From Acinetobacter oleivorans DR1 (GTDB taxonomy: Bacteria; Pseudomonadota; Gammaproteobacteria; Pseudomonadales; Moraxellaceae), in the NCBI RefSeq assembly GCF_000196795.1, contig NC_014259.1:1116001-1180000 (forward strand): a DNA stretch of 64,000 bases. Direction: 5' to 3'. This document shows, in pieces, positions 42,786 to 50,740 of this stretch (positions are counted from its first letter, which is position 1; each line of letters begins with the position of its first letter). Both the position numbers and the translations under genes were made by a program. Under the pieces are notes generated by a model. The model made no database searches. It was given only the letters and a program-made list of their open reading frames with translations, and was not told where the DNA came from.

Positions 42786-43660
42786 CGACTGCAACAAGCA
42801 CAACATGGCGTCAGCGATTAGAAGCTTATTATTATCTATGTCGATTTGATAAGCCAATTGGTACTGAACTGGTTTTTTGGCCAACCATGTGGGCGCTTTG
42901 GATTGCAGCAGAGGGAATGCCACCTCTACATATTCTTTTGGCGATGGTATTAGGTACAATTTTTATGCGTGCTGCGGGTTGCGCAATTAATGATTTTGCA
43001 GACCGTAAAGTAGATGCCCATGTTGAGCGGACAAAAACACGTCCTTTAGCAACAGGGGTAATTAGTCCAAAAGAAGCGGTGTATGTATTTTTAGCACTAA
43101 TATTTGCCAGTGCTTGTACACTGTTCTTTTTACCTATAGCGACCTTCTACTGTGCATTAGGAGGTTTAGTTTTAGCGTTTGTATATCCTTTCATGAAACG
43201 TTATACCCATTTGCCGCAAGTAGTTTTAGGTATGGCATTTTCTTGGGGTATTCCAATGTCATTTACAGCAATGGGTAAGCCTTTAGATATAACATGTTGG
43301 CTACTTTATTTTGGTAATTTGGCTTGGACAGTGGCTTATGACACTCAATATGCAATTACAGACCGTGAATATGATTTAAAGATTGGCGTCAAATCTACTG
43401 CTATTCTTTTTGGTCGATATGACATCCAAATTATTGCACTCTTACAGGCAACCAGCCTTGTTTTGATTGGGGCTGCACTGTATTTAGAAAATATCTTATT
43501 CCCATGGGCGATCATTGCTTTAATTGTTGTTGCATTCGATTTTATATATCAAACAATTAAAACCAAAGACCGCAACCCTCAAGTATGTTTTTGGGCATTC
43601 CGTCACAATCGCTGGGTTGGATTAATCATTTTTCTAGGAATATTTTTAAATTTCATATAG
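42782..43660 (+). CDS. ubiA: 4-hydroxybenzoate polyprenyltransferase UbiA
   Basis: A 292-aa inner-membrane prenyltransferase that attaches the polyprenyl tail to 4-hydroxybenzoate. The two Asp-rich motifs that bind Mg-diphosphate are present: NDFADRKVDAHVERTKTRPL (about 71) and DREYDLKIGVKSTA (about 195). About eight or nine hydrophobic segments. Second gene of ubiCA, followed by a terminator. Confidence 0.97.
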   Translation: MTTATSTTWRQRLEAYYYLCRFDKPIGTELVFWPTMWALWIAAEGMPPLHILLAMVLGTIFMRAAGCAINDFADRKVDAHVERTKTRPLATGVISPKEAVYVFLALIFASACTLFFLPIATFYCALGGLVLAFVYPFMKRYTHLPQVVLGMAFSWGIPMSFTAMGKPLDITCWLLYFGNLAWTVAYDTQYAITDREYDLKIGVKSTAILFGRYDIQIIALLQATSLVLIGAALYLENILFPWAIIALIVVAFDFIYQTIKTKDRNPQVCFWAFRHNRWVGLIIFLGIFLNFI

Positions 43661-43680
43661 TAAAAATGACCGCAAGGTTG

Positions 43681-43709
43681 AAAAGTGTTCTATGCAGAGC
43701 ACTTTTTTT
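43681..43709 (+). terminator. Terminator of ubiCA
   Basis: AAAAGTG..C paired with G..CACTTTT, followed by a T-run. Confidence 0.8.
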
Positions 43710-43772
43710 ATGTCTTAATATTCGTGCATAAAAAAATATGCGGAATAAATAATACATAAAAAAGGATATTCT

Positions 43773-45077
43773 ATGAAACGGTCAAAAATTGCTTTAGCTA
43801 TAACATTATCGGTTTCAACATTATTTCTTGCAGCATGTAATGACAATGATGATGATTATATTGGCGTAAATCCCGATAAAACTTATGTGTCTGAAAAAGC
43901 CTATTCTAAAGATAGCTTAAGCGGTGCTTCATCTATAAAAGTTATGACTTATAACATGGTCAATGTACAAGGAAAAACAGCTGAAGCAACTGCTTTGGTA
44001 ATGTTCCCTAAAGCGACTCAGCCTAAAGATGGTTATCGCGTAGTGGTATGGGAGCACGGCACTGTAGGTGTAGGAGATAGTTGTGCGCCAAGCAATAATA
44101 CGATTAATCCACGCTTTAAAATTCTAGCGGATACATTATTGGCAGCTGGCTATGTTGTAATTGCTCCAGATTATGAAGGTTTGGGTACTCGAGGGATGCA
44201 TCCATACCTTAATTTAGGAAGTGAGGCTAAATCTGCAATTGCAGCAGTTAAAGCTGCAAAGGATCATTACAGTAGTCAGTTAAATAGTTCATGGATGTCA
44301 ATTGGGCAGTCTCAAGGAGGCCATGCTTCATTAGGAACAGCTGAATTTGCTAATAACGACACTAACTACAAAGGAGCGGTTGCAACGGCACCAGCTTCTA
44401 GCCTTGGTTATATTATTTCTAAAGTTGCTCCGCAAGCAATTAAAGACATTCTTGATAAAGAGCAGGCTGGTACAGCACCTGTTGGTACGGCTGTAGAAGT
44501 GTACGCTGAGCTACTCGCGTATGCTGCATATACCACAGTAGGTATTACTGCTTATGAGCCTAAATTTAATTATCGTGAAATTTTCCAACAACGTTCTCAG
44601 AGTATAGCTGAGTTCGCAGAAGGGACTACTGGTGAAAATGGTATATGTTTAACTGATTTGCATAATAAATTTGCAGATGACATTCGAGATTTTCTTGCGA
44701 CTAATGCTGGCAAAACAGTTTTAGATTATCCTGGTTTAGCTGGTAATTTCCAAGAAAATCCAACTGTTAAAAAGTTCTTAGACGATAATCAGCCAGCTAC
44801 TAAAAAAATTAATTCACCGGTCATGATTGTTCAGGGTACTGCTGATATGGCTGTACCATATCCTGTCACTGAAGGATTGCAAAAAGGACTTAGAGACAAG
44901 GGAACTGATGTAACATTTGTACCTGTTGTAGGGGCTGCCCATACTCAAGCGATTGTATGTAGAAATGCTGAAATTTATCAATTTGTTCAATCTAAGATGC
45001 CAGCTAAAACAAATATCGTGCTTGATCCATCAGTAATAGATGCTAGCCAAAGTCCTCACTGCACAGGTAACTTCTAA
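43773..45077 (+). CDS. Lipoprotein alpha/beta hydrolase (secretory lipase-like)
   Basis: A 434-aa protein with a lipoprotein signal (LAAC lipobox, Cys at about 22) and an Asn/Asp-rich linker, so it should be anchored in an envelope membrane. The hydrolase fold has the nucleophile in GQSQGGHASLG (GxSxG, about 174-178), a cofactor-free catalytic Asp in GTADMAVPYPV and His in GAAHTQAIV. The layout with a long lid insertion resembles secretory lipases. The substrate is unknown. It has its own terminator and no operon partner. Confidence 0.87.
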   Translation: MKRSKIALAITLSVSTLFLAACNDNDDDYIGVNPDKTYVSEKAYSKDSLSGASSIKVMTYNMVNVQGKTAEATALVMFPKATQPKDGYRVVVWEHGTVGVGDSCAPSNNTINPRFKILADTLLAAGYVVIAPDYEGLGTRGMHPYLNLGSEAKSAIAAVKAAKDHYSSQLNSSWMSIGQSQGGHASLGTAEFANNDTNYKGAVATAPASSLGYIISKVAPQAIKDILDKEQAGTAPVGTAVEVYAELLAYAAYTTVGITAYEPKFNYREIFQQRSQSIAEFAEGTTGENGICLTDLHNKFADDIRDFLATNAGKTVLDYPGLAGNFQENPTVKKFLDDNQPATKKINSPVMIVQGTADMAVPYPVTEGLQKGLRDKGTDVTFVPVVGAAHTQAIVCRNAEIYQFVQSKMPAKTNIVLDPSVIDASQSPHCTGNF

Positions 45078-45108
45078 GATTTAATTATCTATTTAAAAAT
45101 TAGCTTTA

Positions 45109-45138
45109 AAAAAGAGCCACTATAAAGTGGCTCTTTTT
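45109..45138 (+). terminator. Terminator after the lipoprotein hydrolase
   Basis: AAAAAGAGCCAC (45109-45120) with GTGGCTCTTTTT (45127-45138). It overlaps the region where a longer start for the next small gene would lie. Confidence 0.9.
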
Positions 45139-45189
45139 GTTATATTGTTACGTATATTAAAATTGACACCATTTGAGTTTGAAGTAGTT

Positions 45190-45390
45190 ATGAGCCAGCA
45201 ACCTGTTGAAAAGAAATCTGTTCCTTGGTTATTAATGGGATTAGGTTTGCTTATTCCTTTTTTTATTATTGGAATACTTTTCTTGGCTGCAAAAAGTGAT
45301 GCTAAGACTAAAAAACAATATGAACAGCAACGTTTAGAGATGGAAAAAAGAATAGCTGAAAAAGAAGCAGCAAGTTCTGAAAAGAAATAA
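45190..45390 (+). CDS. Small single-pass membrane protein
   Basis: A 66-aa protein. One membrane segment (about residues 12-34, PWLLMGLGLLIPFFIIGILFL) is followed by a charged, Lys/Glu-rich tail that should form a coiled coil. The frame is open from 45127, but that part runs through the preceding terminator, so the ATG at 45190, with GAAG ahead, is chosen. No family is recognised. Confidence 0.65.
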   Translation: MSQQPVEKKSVPWLLMGLGLLIPFFIIGILFLAAKSDAKTKKQYEQQRLEMEKRIAEKEAASSEKK

Positions 45391-45401
45391 TAGCAGTGCT
45401 T

Positions 45402-45845
45402 TTAATGAATATCCTTTTGTAGCTGACGTACACTTGGGATGTTTGTATAACGTCTTACTATATAGCCTGCTTCTGTGAGCATTTGATCACGAATACGGTC
45501 TTCTTCTGCTTTTTCAAGATGGGTAGGGTCATCTAGCTCAATAATGGCAATTACTTCCATCTTGTCATTAAGCACAACAAAGTCGGTTACTTTACGGTTG
45601 AACTGACTACGAATTTTATAGTCATTGCTGGTAATCAAAGCACTAAAAGCCACTTGTGCTAAAACATGATGACTTGGAAAACTTTGTTTTAAACGAATAA
45701 ACATCTGAGTTTCAAAGTTGGTAATGACAGGACGAGCAAAGAATTTTTGTTTTGGAAATAAATAAGGACGTAAACAAACAACAAGAAAAATGCAGGTGCT
45801 TAAGCAACCTAAAACAATAAAAAATAAGTGACTCGATTCGAACAT
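45402..45845 (-). CDS. DUF2726 domain protein with N-terminal membrane anchor
   Basis: A 147-aa protein with one membrane segment (about 7-30) and a DUF2726 domain from about 40. The domain resembles a restriction-endonuclease-like fold; visible parts are VTDFVVLNDKMEVIAIIELDDPTH, where Asp, Glu and acidic residues could form the nuclease-type site, and KAEEDRIRDQMLTEAGY. Similar domains occur attached to membrane anchors or topoisomerase-type zinc fingers. The cellular role is unknown. Confidence 0.85.
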   Translation of the reverse strand: MFESSHLFFIVLGCLSTCIFLVVCLRPYLFPKQKFFARPVITNFETQMFIRLKQSFPSHHVLAQVAFSALITSNDYKIRSQFNRKVTDFVVLNDKMEVIAIIELDDPTHLEKAEEDRIRDQMLTEAGYIVRRYTNIPSVRQLQKDIH

Positions 45846-45864
45846 GTGAAGGCATCATACAAAT

Positions 45865-45893
45865 AAAAACCCACTCATGATGAGTGGGTTTTT
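45865..45893 (-). terminator. Terminator after the first tRNA-Asn gene
   Basis: A 13-bp stem AAAAACCCACTCA / TGAGTGGGTTTTT; T-run on the minus strand, just downstream of the tRNA at 45902. Confidence 0.85.
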
Positions 45894-45901
45894 AAGAATC
45901 T

Positions 45902-45977
45902 TGGCTCTCCAACCTGGGCTCGAACCAGGGACCTGCGGATTAACAGTCCGTCGCTCTACCGACTGAGCTATTGGAGA
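45902..45977 (-). tRNA. tRNA-Asn (GTT)
   Basis: 76 nt with encoded CCA. Acceptor TCTCCAA pairs with TTGGAGA; anticodon loop CTGTTAATC gives GUU; T loop GGTTCGAGCCC is standard. First of three tRNA-Asn genes here. Confidence 0.97.
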
Positions 45978-46123
45978 ATCTGGAAAAGGATTTTAGGGAG
46001 GAAAGAGGGCTGGGTCAAGTCTTAATAACGGAATTAGTCAGAATATCTAATCGTTTGGTTTAAAAATATTCGAAACATTGATTTTATTAAAAATAATAGA
46101 AAATTATTAAATGATTAGATAAG

Positions 46124-46151
46124 AAAAAGCCCGCAATAGATGCGGGCTTTT
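46124..46151 (-). terminator. Terminator after the tRNA-Asn pair
   Basis: AAAAAGCCCGCA paired with TGCGGGCTTTT, 7 bp downstream of the tRNA at 46159 on the minus strand. Confidence 0.9.
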
Positions 46152-46158
46152 AGAATCT

Positions 46159-46234
46159 TGGCTCTCCCACCTGGGCTCGAACCAGGGACCTGCGGATTAA
46201 CAGTCCGTCGCTCTACCGACTGAGCTATGGGAGA
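46159..46234 (-). tRNA. tRNA-Asn (GTT), acceptor-stem variant
   Basis: 76 nt with encoded CCA. Identical to its neighbours except in the acceptor stem, where pair 6-67 is C-G instead of A-T, a compensated change. Confidence 0.97.
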
Positions 46235-46242
46235 TTAGTAGA

Positions 46243-46318
46243 TGGCTCTCCAACCTGGGCTCGAACCAGGGACCTGCGGATTAACAGTCCGTCGCTCTAC
46301 CGACTGAGCTATTGGAGA
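46243..46318 (-). tRNA. tRNA-Asn (GTT)
   Basis: 76 nt with encoded CCA, same sequence as the gene at 45902-45977. It is 8 bp upstream of the variant tRNA gene and probably co-transcribed with it. Confidence 0.97.
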
Positions 46319-46420
46319 ATCTGATGCGCATTTTATGGATGAAATCTAAAAGCGTCAATAAGAATATTAAAGAAAATGAATCGTTTGCTTGATTAATATG
46401 CTTTTGTTGTATTAAAAATA

Positions 46421-46449
46421 AAAAAACCACCCAAAATAGGGTGGTTTTT
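46421..46449 (-). terminator. Terminator of sodB
   Basis: AAAAACCACCC pairs with GGGTGGTTTTT around a short A-rich loop, 15 bp after the sodB stop. Confidence 0.88.
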
Positions 46450-46463
46450 ATAAAGAAATAAAA

Positions 46464-47090
46464 TTATTTCTCTACGCCTGCTGGTTGGCCTGCAAGTTTT
46501 GCATTTGCATAGTCCCAGTTCACTAGGCTTTCTAAGAAAGTTGCGATGTATTTAGGACGTAAGTTACGGAAATCGATGTAGTAAGCATGTTCCCAAACGT
46601 CAATTGTTAATACAGCAATTTGACCATGTGCAAGTGGAGTGTCTGCATTAGAAGTTTTAGTAATAGATAATTTACCGTTTACTTCGTCAGCAACTAACCA
46701 AGCCCAACCTGAACCGAATTGAGTTGTTGCAGCAGCAGCAAATTCTTCTGCAAATTTTTCGTAGCTACCAAAAGCTTCTTCAATTTTAGCAGCGATTGCG
46801 CCAGTAGGTTTACCACCACCATTTGGCTTCATAGAATTCCAGTAGAATGTATGGTTCCAAACTTGAGCAGCGTTGTTGAAAATACCAGCTTTAGATGCAT
46901 CACCAGCAGTTGCTTTGATGATTTCTTCTAAAGTTTTACCTTCAAGGTCAGTTCCTTTGATTAAGTTGTTTAAGTTAACAACATAGGTATTGTGGTGTTT
47001 ATCGTGATGGTATTCTAAAGTTTCTTTACTGATATGTGGCGCTAAATCATCATAGCCATATGGAAGTGCAGGTAAAGTAATGGTTGTCAT
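46464..47090 (-). CDS. sodB: Iron superoxide dismutase SodB
   Basis: A 208-aa cytoplasmic enzyme. Metal ligands are in EYHHDKHHNTYV, NHTFYWNSM and DVWEHAYYIDFRN. Gln and Gly spacing in QFGSGWAWLV and the conserved Ala-Gln-Val-Trp-Asn-His stretch fit the iron type. The frame opens further upstream at 47123, but those residues are not in the family and the ATG at 47090 gives the normal start MTTITLPALPYGYD. It is a single gene with its own terminator. Confidence 0.97.
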   Translation of the reverse strand: MTTITLPALPYGYDDLAPHISKETLEYHHDKHHNTYVVNLNNLIKGTDLEGKTLEEIIKATAGDASKAGIFNNAAQVWNHTFYWNSMKPNGGGKPTGAIAAKIEEAFGSYEKFAEEFAAAATTQFGSGWAWLVADEVNGKLSITKTSNADTPLAHGQIAVLTIDVWEHAYYIDFRNLRPKYIATFLESLVNWDYANAKLAGQPAGVEK

Positions 47091-47237
47091 GTTCCTATTC
47101 CTTGCATTTGCTGGGTTATACAATATTAAGTGGCTCTATTGTAAATGATTCTGTTCACAATAGGGCATCGTTTTAAAGAACTATACACAATAAAGATCTA
47201 ATTAATACGCATAACACAGATTGAAAAAAAGACTTAA

Positions 47238-47996
47238 TTAAATCGGATTATTCAATTCAAAATATTCACTTTCAATAGCGAACTGTTGTGAAATTGCTTG
47301 TGCCAATCGCTGAACTCCATAACGTTCAGTTGCATGATGACCACAAGCAAAATAGTGAACACCTAATTCTTTTGCTTCATAGAAAGTTCGTTCACTGACT
47401 TCGCCTGAAATATAAGCATCGCAATTTTGCATAGCTGCTTTAGCAATAAAATCTTGAGCGCCGCCTGTACAGAAACCTACTTTTTGAATGTTTTGTTTTC
47501 CAGCGGGTAAATGAATCACCTTAAAATCAAAACTGTTTTGTAGTTTTGCTTTAAATTCGTCCACAGAAAGTGCTTGCTCTAAATATCCAATATTACCAAT
47601 CGGATGTTTCTCGGTTAAATCGAGTGGTTCTAAATTCTGTAAATTTAATTTCTCTGCAATGGCTACATTGTTGCCCAAAGTTGGGTGAGCATCTAATGGC
47701 AGATGGTAAGCGACTAATGAAATATTATTTTGAATAAGTTTTTTAATGCGGTTACCGCGCATTCCTGTGATTGGATACGGTTCACCTTTCCAAAAATAAC
47801 CATGATGTACAAGTAATAGATCCGCATTTTGAGCAATTGCTGCATCAATTGCATCTTCGGAAGCAGTAACCGCACAAACGATACGTTTTACTTCAGTTGA
47901 ACCTTCAATTTGCAGGCCATTTGGTGCGTAATCTTTAAATTCTGCTGCTTTTAAGGTTTGGTCGCACCACTGAATAATTTCATGCAAATTCGCCAT
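47238..47996 (-). CDS. Nif3-like dinuclear metal centre protein
   Basis: A 252-aa protein of the Nif3/YbgI family, hexameric rings with a two-metal site. Ligand segments: DLLLVHHGYFWKG near residue 60, AYHLPLDAHPTLGNN near 95 and the C-terminal GHHATERYGVQ. The family has been linked to GTP cyclohydrolase-like activity and to stress or DNA damage, but its function is unsettled. It stands alone. Confidence 0.94.
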   Translation of the reverse strand: MANLHEIIQWCDQTLKAAEFKDYAPNGLQIEGSTEVKRIVCAVTASEDAIDAAIAQNADLLLVHHGYFWKGEPYPITGMRGNRIKKLIQNNISLVAYHLPLDAHPTLGNNVAIAEKLNLQNLEPLDLTEKHPIGNIGYLEQALSVDEFKAKLQNSFDFKVIHLPAGKQNIQKVGFCTGGAQDFIAKAAMQNCDAYISGEVSERTFYEAKELGVHYFACGHHATERYGVQRLAQAISQQFAIESEYFELNNPI

Positions 47997-48190
47997 GATA
48001 TTTCCTGAATTGAGTAGTAAATAATTGCTAAAGCTATAGAAACATATTTTGTTGTGTAACTAAAGCTAGACAAATCTTTTTTGAGTTTTTTGTGTATATC
48101 GACATATTTAATTTAAAATGCTTAACTGAAAACTCTTTTTGTTCAATATATTAATTTAATTAAAAACTTCTTTTCGTAGAGGATATAAAC

Positions 48191-49366
48191 GTGCGCCGCA
48201 CCTTTACATGGTTACCTTGGGTGTTACTTATTATTGTAATTGCCAGTTTTATTGCATGGCAAAAATACCATCAACCGAAACCAACTGTTGCAGTTGATGG
48301 GGTACAAATGCCTGCCGAGAAAGTTGAGCCATTGGTTGATACTTCACGAACGGGCGGGGTGGTGTCTTATAGTGCTGCGGTAAAAGTTGCAGCGCCGGCA
48401 GTTGTTAATATTTTTACGACCCAAAAAGTTAAACAAAATCATCCATTGTTAAGCGATCCAGTATTCCGCGAATTTTTTGGAAATCAGGTTCCTGAACAAC
48501 AACAGCAAAATGAAAATAGTTTAGGCTCTGGGGTTATTGTACGTGCTGATGGTTATATTCTTACCAATAATCATGTGATTGCTCAAGCTGATCAAATTGT
48601 AGTGGCATTACGTGACGGACGTCGTGCGGAAGCAACGATTGTTGGAACGGATCCAGATACAGATTTAGCAGTCATTAAAATCGATTTAGATAAATTACCT
48701 GTGTTGCCATTTAAGTTAAGTGGTAATGAAGTGGGTGATGTTGTCTTGGCGATTGGTAACCCATTTGGTGTAGGGCAAACGGTAACTCAAGGTATTATTT
48801 CTGCCACTGAGCGCTCTGATTTAGGCATTAATACCTATGAAGACTTTATTCAAACCGACGCCGCAATTAATCCAGGTAACTCAGGTGGTGCATTAATTGA
48901 TGTTGCTGGTAATTTAATTGGGGTAAACACAGCTATTTTCTCTCAATCAGGTGGTTCTTTAGGTATTGGCTTCGCAATTCCAGCTAAAATTTGCCAACAA
49001 GTATTAAACTCGATTTTGAAAGATGGTCGTGTAGTTCGTGGATGGTTAGGCATTAGTTTAGTACCACCTACACAAGACGATGTCTTGGCACCAAAACAGC
49101 AAATTGGTGTAGTTGTTGCTGATGTATTAAAAAGTGGTCCAGCGGCTTCAGCAGGTATAAAAGTTGGCGATAAGATTGTTCAAGTAAATAATGAACCAAT
49201 CACATCGGCATCTCATTTGATTAATTACGTTGCATTACAAGCGCCTAATAGCGAAATTAATGTAGTGGTTGAGCGAGCTGGGAAGCAAGAAAACTTTGTA
49301 GTAACAGTTGGCGAAAGAAAAAACCAAAATAGTCAATCTCAATATATACCGTTACCTAAACAGTAA
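48191..49366 (+). CDS. DegS/AlgW-like periplasmic serine protease with PDZ domain
   Basis: A 391-aa trypsin-like protease with one N-terminal membrane anchor (about residues 6-23), so it faces the periplasm. The catalytic triad is visible: His in LTNNHVIAQ, Asp in DPDTDLAVIKI and Ser in NPGNSGGALID. One PDZ domain follows (about 275-370, with GWLGISLVPP and GPAASAGIKVGDKI). One anchor plus one PDZ is the DegS/AlgW layout, which cleaves the anti-sigma factor to start the envelope stress response; MucD/DegP have two PDZ domains. GTG start with GAGG ahead. Confidence 0.93.
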   Translation: MRRTFTWLPWVLLIIVIASFIAWQKYHQPKPTVAVDGVQMPAEKVEPLVDTSRTGGVVSYSAAVKVAAPAVVNIFTTQKVKQNHPLLSDPVFREFFGNQVPEQQQQNENSLGSGVIVRADGYILTNNHVIAQADQIVVALRDGRRAEATIVGTDPDTDLAVIKIDLDKLPVLPFKLSGNEVGDVVLAIGNPFGVGQTVTQGIISATERSDLGINTYEDFIQTDAAINPGNSGGALIDVAGNLIGVNTAIFSQSGGSLGIGFAIPAKICQQVLNSILKDGRVVRGWLGISLVPPTQDDVLAPKQQIGVVVADVLKSGPAASAGIKVGDKIVQVNNEPITSASHLINYVALQAPNSEINVVVERAGKQENFVVTVGERKNQNSQSQYIPLPKQ

Positions 49367-49370
49367 AATA

Positions 49371-49399
49371 AAAAAAAGCCTCGTAATGAGGCTTTTTTT
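49371..49399. terminator. Bidirectional terminator between the DegS-like gene and cca
   Basis: AAAAAAAGCCTC paired with GAGGCTTTTTTT around a 5-nt loop. Confidence 0.9.
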
Positions 49400-49410
49400 A
49401 TTAGCTTAAA

Positions 49411-50649
49411 TTAAGAATGTGTCGGTGTCTGATGTTGATGTTTGAACTCAGTTAAAGCATCAATGCGATATTGAATTAACATTTCGCCAATTTCAGCACC
49501 CTTAATGTTTTCAGGTAAATCCTGAACTTTAATAGAGCGAACCACTTGCATTGCATCTAACATATATTGAGCTTGAGGATAAGGGCGATCTTCTAGACCT
49601 AGTCGACCTCTAGCATCGCACTCACATGCCTGTACAAAAGCTTCTACTCTCTCAGGTCGGCGTAATACATCAAGGCGTTGTAATAGACGCCATACCGTTC
49701 CTGGTTTTAAAGACATAATCTGATGACATTTTAAATGCTCTTTGCACACCGATAATGCCAACTGTCGAGTTTGAGTCGGAACTTTTAAACGTTCGCATAG
49801 CTCAGTAACGGGTTTCACGCCACGTTCTTCATGCATGATATGGCGAGGAAGTTCGTTAACTGGCGTTAATGCTTTACCCAAATCATGTACTAAAACAGCA
49901 AATCGAACATCAAGCGAGTAGTTTGACTTACATGCTTGTTGCAAAGACATGAGAGTATGTATGCCGCAGTCTACTTCAGGATGATATTCAGGACGTTGTG
50001 GTACACCAAACAATGCGTCAATTTCAGGGAAAAGATGTTTTAACGCACTGCAATCGCGTAATGTCTGAAAATAAATATCTGCATGATCTTCTAGGAGTGC
50101 ACGTGAAGTTTCTTTCCACACACGTTCTGGTGTTAATGCATCAAGTTCACCTGATTCAGCCATCGTTTGCATGAGTTGTAAGGTTTCAGGTGCAATATGA
50201 AAACCATATGCAGAATATCGAGCTGCAAAGCGTGCGACACGTAAAACACGTAAAGGATCTTCAGCAAAAGCGTCTGAAACATGTCGTAAGGTTTTATTTT
50301 CTAAATCAGTTTGACCGCCATAGGGGTCATATAATTTGCCATCTTGATCCATTGCTATGGCATTGATGGTTAAATCACGGCGAATTAAATCTTCTTCTAA
50401 ACTTACTGTGGTATCAGTAAAAAACTGAAAACCGTGATAACCCTTACCGGACTTTCGCTCAGTACGTGCAAGTGCGTATTCTTCTTTCGTTTCAGGATGA
50501 AGAAACACAGGAAAATCTTTGCCTACAGGTTGAAAACCTTGGGCGAGCATATGTTCAGGTGTTGCTCCGACCACAACATAGTCTTTTTCTTGATAGGGAT
50601 GCCCAAGTAGAGAATCTCGGACGGCACCACCTACTAAATACACTTGCAT
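49411..50649 (-). CDS. cca: CCA tRNA nucleotidyltransferase
   Basis: A 412-aa enzyme that adds or repairs the 3' CCA end of tRNAs. The class II nucleotidyltransferase core is at the N-terminus: VYLVGGAVRDSLLGHPYQEKDYVVVG and RRDLTINAIAMDQDGKLYDPYGG. An HD phosphatase domain follows (VLVHDLGKALTP, about 255), as in the multifunctional form of gammaproteobacteria. The ATG at 50649 is 6-7 nt after AGAGG, which lies in the 3' arm of the maeB terminator hairpin, so start and terminator are entangled. Confidence 0.96.
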   Translation of the reverse strand: MQVYLVGGAVRDSLLGHPYQEKDYVVVGATPEHMLAQGFQPVGKDFPVFLHPETKEEYALARTERKSGKGYHGFQFFTDTTVSLEEDLIRRDLTINAIAMDQDGKLYDPYGGQTDLENKTLRHVSDAFAEDPLRVLRVARFAARYSAYGFHIAPETLQLMQTMAESGELDALTPERVWKETSRALLEDHADIYFQTLRDCSALKHLFPEIDALFGVPQRPEYHPEVDCGIHTLMSLQQACKSNYSLDVRFAVLVHDLGKALTPVNELPRHIMHEERGVKPVTELCERLKVPTQTRQLALSVCKEHLKCHQIMSLKPGTVWRLLQRLDVLRRPERVEAFVQACECDARGRLGLEDRPYPQAQYMLDAMQVVRSIKVQDLPENIKGAEIGEMLIQYRIDALTEFKHQHQTPTHS

Positions 50650-50652
50650 GAA

Positions 50653-50697
50653 AAAACCTCTATTCTTCAAGCAATCATGCTACAGAATAGAGGTTTT
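50653..50697 (-). terminator. maeB terminator whose 3' arm holds the cca ribosome binding site
   Basis: Arms at 50653-50666 and 50684-50697 form a 14-bp perfect stem (minus strand AAAACCTCTATTCT with AGAATAGAGGTTTT) and are followed by T residues. AGAGG in the 3' arm is also the best ribosome binding site for cca. Confidence 0.85.
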
Positions 50698-50740
50698 CTC
50701 AAGTCATTAGAGATGCTTTTCGTAAAAAGCTCTTTCTAAA

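Noticed and set aside
47091..47237. Possible Fur box upstream of sodB
   Set aside because: Only a weak partial match to the 19-bp consensus is present, too poor to call.
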